The notes under the pieces: model-generated | What the model was told of the DNA's origin: nothing | The model's input: only the letters and a program-made list of their open reading frames with translations | Databases searched by the model: none | Program-made: the position numbers and the translations under genes | Source of the DNA: Chromera velia | Taxonomy: Eukaryota > Sar > Chromeraceae | Direction: 5' to 3' | DNA: 20,410 nucleotides | NCBI GenBank assembly: GCA_018398765.1 | Contig: JAHBMJ010002267.1 | Span: 1-20,410 of the forward strand | Shown: in pieces, positions 17,150 through 20,410 of the stretch | How positions within the stretch are numbered: the stretch's first letter is position 1 | Layout of the letters: each line of letters starts with the position of its first letter

Positions 17150-17740
17150 GTAAAGATTGTTACCCTGAATGTCGCCGGCCTGAAGGCCAGGGAAGAGGAC
17201 GGTTCCCTCGCTCGTTGGCTGAGTGACATTGATTGCGATATTGTGATCTTGACAGAGACGTCAGAGGTCACGAGCCTCAGGGACGTTTCGTGCGATGGGT
17301 GGAAGGGAAAGAATTTCAGTCACAGAGAATGGTACCGGCGGCAGTTGGGCACGTGTAGGGCAGCGCATGACAGGGAATTGAAAACTGGGGGAGTTTGTGT
17401 GTTAGTTCGAGAAGAAAGATGGAGCGAATTGAAACCTGAAATCTCGTTGGTCGGCCCCAGTGTAGTGGAAACAAAAGTTCTGTTGGGGGGTTCTAGAAGG
17501 GTTCACATCTTTGGCATCTACCTGCTTAGCTCCTGGTCAGATCACAGAGACAGCAAGGTCTCTGACCATTTGAGTGACCTTTTTGGGGGGGTCCCCCTGG
17601 ATGTCGATAGAGTTGTGGTTGGGGACTGCAACACGCATACAGGCTCCCTTTTACCTGAGAATCTTCTCTGGTCCCATACAGATCTCCTCCTTCCGCCCAA
17701 AGAGTCTGGTAGCAGTGAGGAGCCTTTTGAGGGGGGAGGC
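17150..17740 (+). pseudogene. APE-type endonuclease of a non-LTR retrotransposon, 3'-truncated
   Basis: In the same frame as the chromodomain, an exonuclease-endonuclease-phosphatase fold is readable: VKIVTLNVAGL (catalytic-site Asn 17168-17170), CDIVILTETSE (Glu 17255-17257), GGVCVLVRE, VHIFGIYLLSS, and VVVGDCNTHTG (Asp 17624-17626, Asn 17630-17632). These match the N, E and D-x-N motifs of LINE endonucleases that nick target DNA to prime reverse transcription. The C-terminal Ser-Asp-His motif and the whole RT are missing. Similarity fades after LLWSHTDLLLPPKESG (about 17710), and the frame runs into Ser/His-rich and Phe/Pro-rich translation. It is a 3'-truncated or rearranged copy. Confidence 0.85.
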
Positions 17741-17905
17741 AATGGAGATGGTAGTGTTGTGGGGGATGGTTCGACGCGCAGTCGACACTCTCACTCTTCT
17801 ATTTGCTGTGTCAGCGTCATGCATGTCCACTCTTGTACTCTTGCTCCCAGTCTCTCTCATTTTTCCTTCTTCCCCCCCTTTTCTTTTTTCACTCTTCCCC
17901 CCTGA

Positions 17906-19900
17906 ACCCCAGACAGACAGCGGGGAAGTAAAAACAACAGATAACATAAGACAGAGACAGCAAGAGAAGCAACACAGCAATATTTGCCCTACAGACATCC
18001 CGGCTGAAGTCCTCAGCCCCCAGGCGGCCGTTCTCAGGCACTGAAGACAAACAGCCTCTCCTTTCCCTGCCCCACTATGATCATTCTCTCATGCAGTCAC
18101 TTCTCTTCTTCGCGACATTGCCTCTTCTCTTTTGTGCTTGTATCTCTTCTCTTCGGCAATGACCTCAAAATCTCTACCTACCAGTTTCCTCACTTCTTTC
18201 TGTCCCTCTCTCTCCTTCTTTCATTCTTTTTTTCTTCCTTCTTTCCCTCCATCCGAACTACCTAGATCCCCAGGATGCATTCCTATCTAGAGAAGCAAGA
18301 CAGTCAGGATGCAGAGAAACACTGCAGGAGAACTAAGCATCCAAAGCCAACGTCACCTCAACACACACTCTGTGAGGGGCATTCCACCTAATAAGAAGAC
18401 TGAGTAATAAACGGCTGGCAAGCGTCAGGCAGATGTGGGCCGGACGGGGGACCCGGGCCACATAGTGTGCATGGGTGTATCACGAGGCCGCGCATTGTGA
18501 AGTTGGGCATGCTTTCATTAAGTGATTTTAGTGAAGTGCATGCTTGATGTGTCTGCTTGACGTCATCACTAAGAATGCTCGAGATTGACATTAACTGCTA
18601 GACCAAACCAACCGATGTCTGTCAGACTTTAACCACCTGTATCTGATATTACTAAGACTCCCGTAAAACAGCTTACACACTCTCTTTCACCTCTCACACC
18701 CACTGAGTCTCCTTCCTCCCCCCGAAAACAAATTTCCTAAATTCAAGTTATTCAACCCTCAACCAAGAGAAAAACAATCCAGGAGTGCACTGACTTGGAG
18801 ATGTGCAGCAGCCGCGGTGCCCCCATGGCACTACTGAGCGTTTGGAAACGTGGTACACCTGATTGCGAGCGAAGACAAAAACCATACACCTCCAGTCACC
18901 ATAACCAAACCTCCACTCCATAAGATGCTCTTCCTCCTTCTATCCCAAACCTGTTATAGAGTAAAACAGCCAAGAGCATCTTCTGCATCACCTGGGCATA
19001 TTCTGTGTAGGCCTGGACACCTCGTGCTTCATTGCAGCATGATCAGCAGAGACGGCAGTCAGTCAGTCAGTTCAGTTAATCAGGTTGAATAGTTTTCTTC
19101 CTCAAGCTTGTCCTTCTGGACGGTGAGTGGACCCTCATCTCCAGCGGGCCAGCAACCTTGAGTTCCAAGAACTCCCTCAAGACAAAGAGAACAGAAAGAA
19201 ACACCGCACTCCGTTACATCTGGAAGAGAGTCTCAAATCTGCCACAAATTTCAATTCGAGAACAAACAACATAAAAGAGATGAAATCTCTTTTCTTTCAA
19301 CGAGTTTTTTCACTAACGAGCTGGTATTGCACTCTTGTCAGTACAGACCTTGCGTACAGTGGTGAGAATTCTCTGTCCAGTCTGACTGTTCATCAATAGT
19401 ATAAAGTTTGCGATCTATACCACATCCTAGACCACATCTGCCTCCGAGAGTCCCTGTATTGCCAAACGCTCTGCTAACCAAACTGTAAGCTGCGTGCATA
19501 CTGGGCTAAGTAATCATGAGGCTAGCAGTGTGGTGGGCTAGACAGAGATATTCTCGATCAGACGTTGATAGAGGGAGTTCCATCTTAGAGTTCTGACAAC
19601 AACCACTCATGTCAATCATTCAGCTTCTACTGCCTTCCAGGCTCTCTCTTGCTTGGCTACAGAACGCATGCCTCACTGTAAGTATCGTTTAGTGCACAGA
19701 CGCACGCGCTCATCGATCCCGCGCCTTACTCTATGTGAGTAGCCCATTGAGCAACTAAGTACCATGACAGCCTCGTGGCGGCGCCACGTACAGCCCCTAC
19801 AGTAATTCAACTTCATTCATGTTTGTCGGCAGTAGGAATGGTTTTGAAGTGCAAGACAAGAAATTCATGTGTCGTGATGAGATGTGTCATTGCATATATG
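17906..19900. other. No supported gene
   Basis: Between the truncated endonuclease and the LTR I see no convincing exon on either strand. There are pyrimidine-rich patches (17850-17905, 18090-18260), a TGACGTCA CRE-type palindrome at about 18558-18565, and several short open frames without protein-like composition. Confidence 0.5.
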
Positions 19901-19907
19901 CGTACAT

Positions 19908-20280
19908 TGTGTGGAGTAATGTGCATGAATATATGGTGCATGCTGTAATCAGCCACTTATAGAGAGGCGGCGGCAGGCGTGCAGTGGTCGGCCCGACTCG
20001 GCCGGTCCCGAGCCGCAGCGTTGCTTATCGGGGCAGCGCGGCTGGAGGCATTACGGAGAGCATGCATGTATTGATCCATACGGAGAGCATGCATGACGGA
20101 GAGCATGTATGTATTGATCCATGTTGTGAAGTTGATTCGCGCAATACTTCGAGTGATTCGATAAAGCAACTCTCAATAGATGAGAGCAGAAGCCGGACAG
20201 AAGTCGTGCAGTATTATTCCTGTATAGAGAACCATAAGATTAACTGGACTGTCCTTGACTGGACTCTCTAGTTCATTACA
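19908..20280 (+). mobile_element. Probable 5' LTR of an LTR retrotransposon
   Basis: The right edge is inferred from CTAGTTCATTACA (ending 20280), which ends in CA directly before a primer-binding site. The left edge is a guess: TGTGTGGAGTAATG at 19908 starts with the required TG and gives an LTR of about 373 bp. It contains a 27-bp tandem repeat (20053-20122) where enhancer repeats of U3 would lie, and a TATA-like TTATAGAG near 19957. The matching 3' LTR would be outside the window. Confidence 0.45.
20053..20122. repeat. 27-bp tandem repeat, about 2.6 copies
   Basis: The unit is ACGGAGAGCATGCATG followed by TATTGATCCAT. Copy 1 is 20053-20079; copy 2 is shortened to its first 16 bases (20080-20095); copy 3 is 20096-20122 with one C-to-T change. 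Each copy carries GCATGCATG or GCATGTATG, close to the motif clustered at 9806-9828. Confidence 0.85.
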
Positions 20281-20289
20281 TGGTAGCAG
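20281..20289 (+). other. Primer-binding site for initiator Met tRNA
   Basis: TGGTAGCAG follows the CA of the presumed LTR with no gap. It is complementary to the 3' end (CUGCUACCA) that eukaryotic initiator methionine tRNAs share, the commonest primer for Ty1/copia and many Ty3/gypsy elements. The match is only 9 bases, so it rests partly on its position. Confidence 0.5.
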
Positions 20290-20357
20290 TTGGTTCTTTC
20301 CTCCTTCTCCTCCTCAGGGTCTGTTGGTCTCCATCAGAGTGTCTCTTTCCCTCTCTG

Positions 20358-20410
20358 ATGCCAACTTCGGACGAAGACCAACCTCGTGGGGCTGACGGTC
20401 GTTTCATCTC
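20358..20410 (+). CDS. Possible gag start, cut by the window end
   Basis: An ATG about 70 bases past the primer-binding site opens a frame (MPTSDEDQPRGADGRFI) that runs off the window. Position and hydrophilic composition suit the start of a gag or gag-pol frame, but 17 codons identify nothing. CTCCTCCTCAG at about 20309-20319 could also be a splice acceptor, making this a host exon. Confidence 0.3.
   Translation, partial: MPTSDEDQPRGADGRFI

Noticed and set aside
18850..19399. Two short plus-strand open frames (18850-19092 and 19127-19399)
   Set aside because: No recognisable motif, no fitting splice sites, and their composition matches the surrounding noncoding DNA.

Overview
This is eukaryotic nuclear DNA from an intron-bearing organism. 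It has GT-AG introns, long dinucleotide and tetranucleotide tracts, two decayed non-LTR retrotransposon copies and the start of an LTR retrotransposon. There are no bacterial-type operons or ribosome binding sites. A protist is likely. Dense TGCATGCA promoter motifs would suit an alveolate (apicomplexan or chromerid relative), but no marker here settles the taxon.

Layout, left to right. 1-1700: AT-rich repeat DNA with a tandemly duplicated coding-like tail (115-424, minus), a tRNA-like SINE head (785-857, minus) and a tandem duplication of about 124 bp with hairpins. 1832-2608: a compact element with inverted ends, GAACCTG subrepeat arrays and a 9-bp flanking direct repeat. 2620-4080: mostly noncoding, with one weak exon candidate near 3168. 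4084-6052 (minus): a 5'-truncated, degenerate reverse transcriptase (RT) copy that ends in a zinc-knuckle domain and a (CTTT)n tail. 6760-9357 (minus): a two-exon gene for a MIC19/MIC25-like twin Cx9C mitochondrial protein, with a 2.1-kb intron built largely of microsatellites. 9360-9900: its upstream region, with a TGCATGCA cluster. 9.9-12.2 kb (plus): exons of an unrecognised multi-exon gene. 12.8-17.7 kb (plus): the 5' part of a second non-LTR element. It holds a coiled-coil ORF1, a long Pro/Ser-rich and basic region, a chromodomain, and an apurinic-type (APE) endonuclease that stops before any RT. 17.9-19.9 kb: no supported gene. About 19908-20410: a probable 5' LTR, an initiator-Met-tRNA primer-binding site and a possible gag start running off the window.

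How the parts relate. The only confident host gene is the MIC19-like one, expected in the mitochondrial MICOS complex. The most unusual observation is a chromodomain directly before the endonuclease of a non-LTR retrotransposon, a layout that could steer insertion toward marked chromatin. The minus-strand copy keeps only the RT half and the plus-strand copy only the ORF1/endonuclease half, so they may be complementary remnants of one family. Several breaks in both elements sit at long G or C runs, so some may be sequence or assembly errors.
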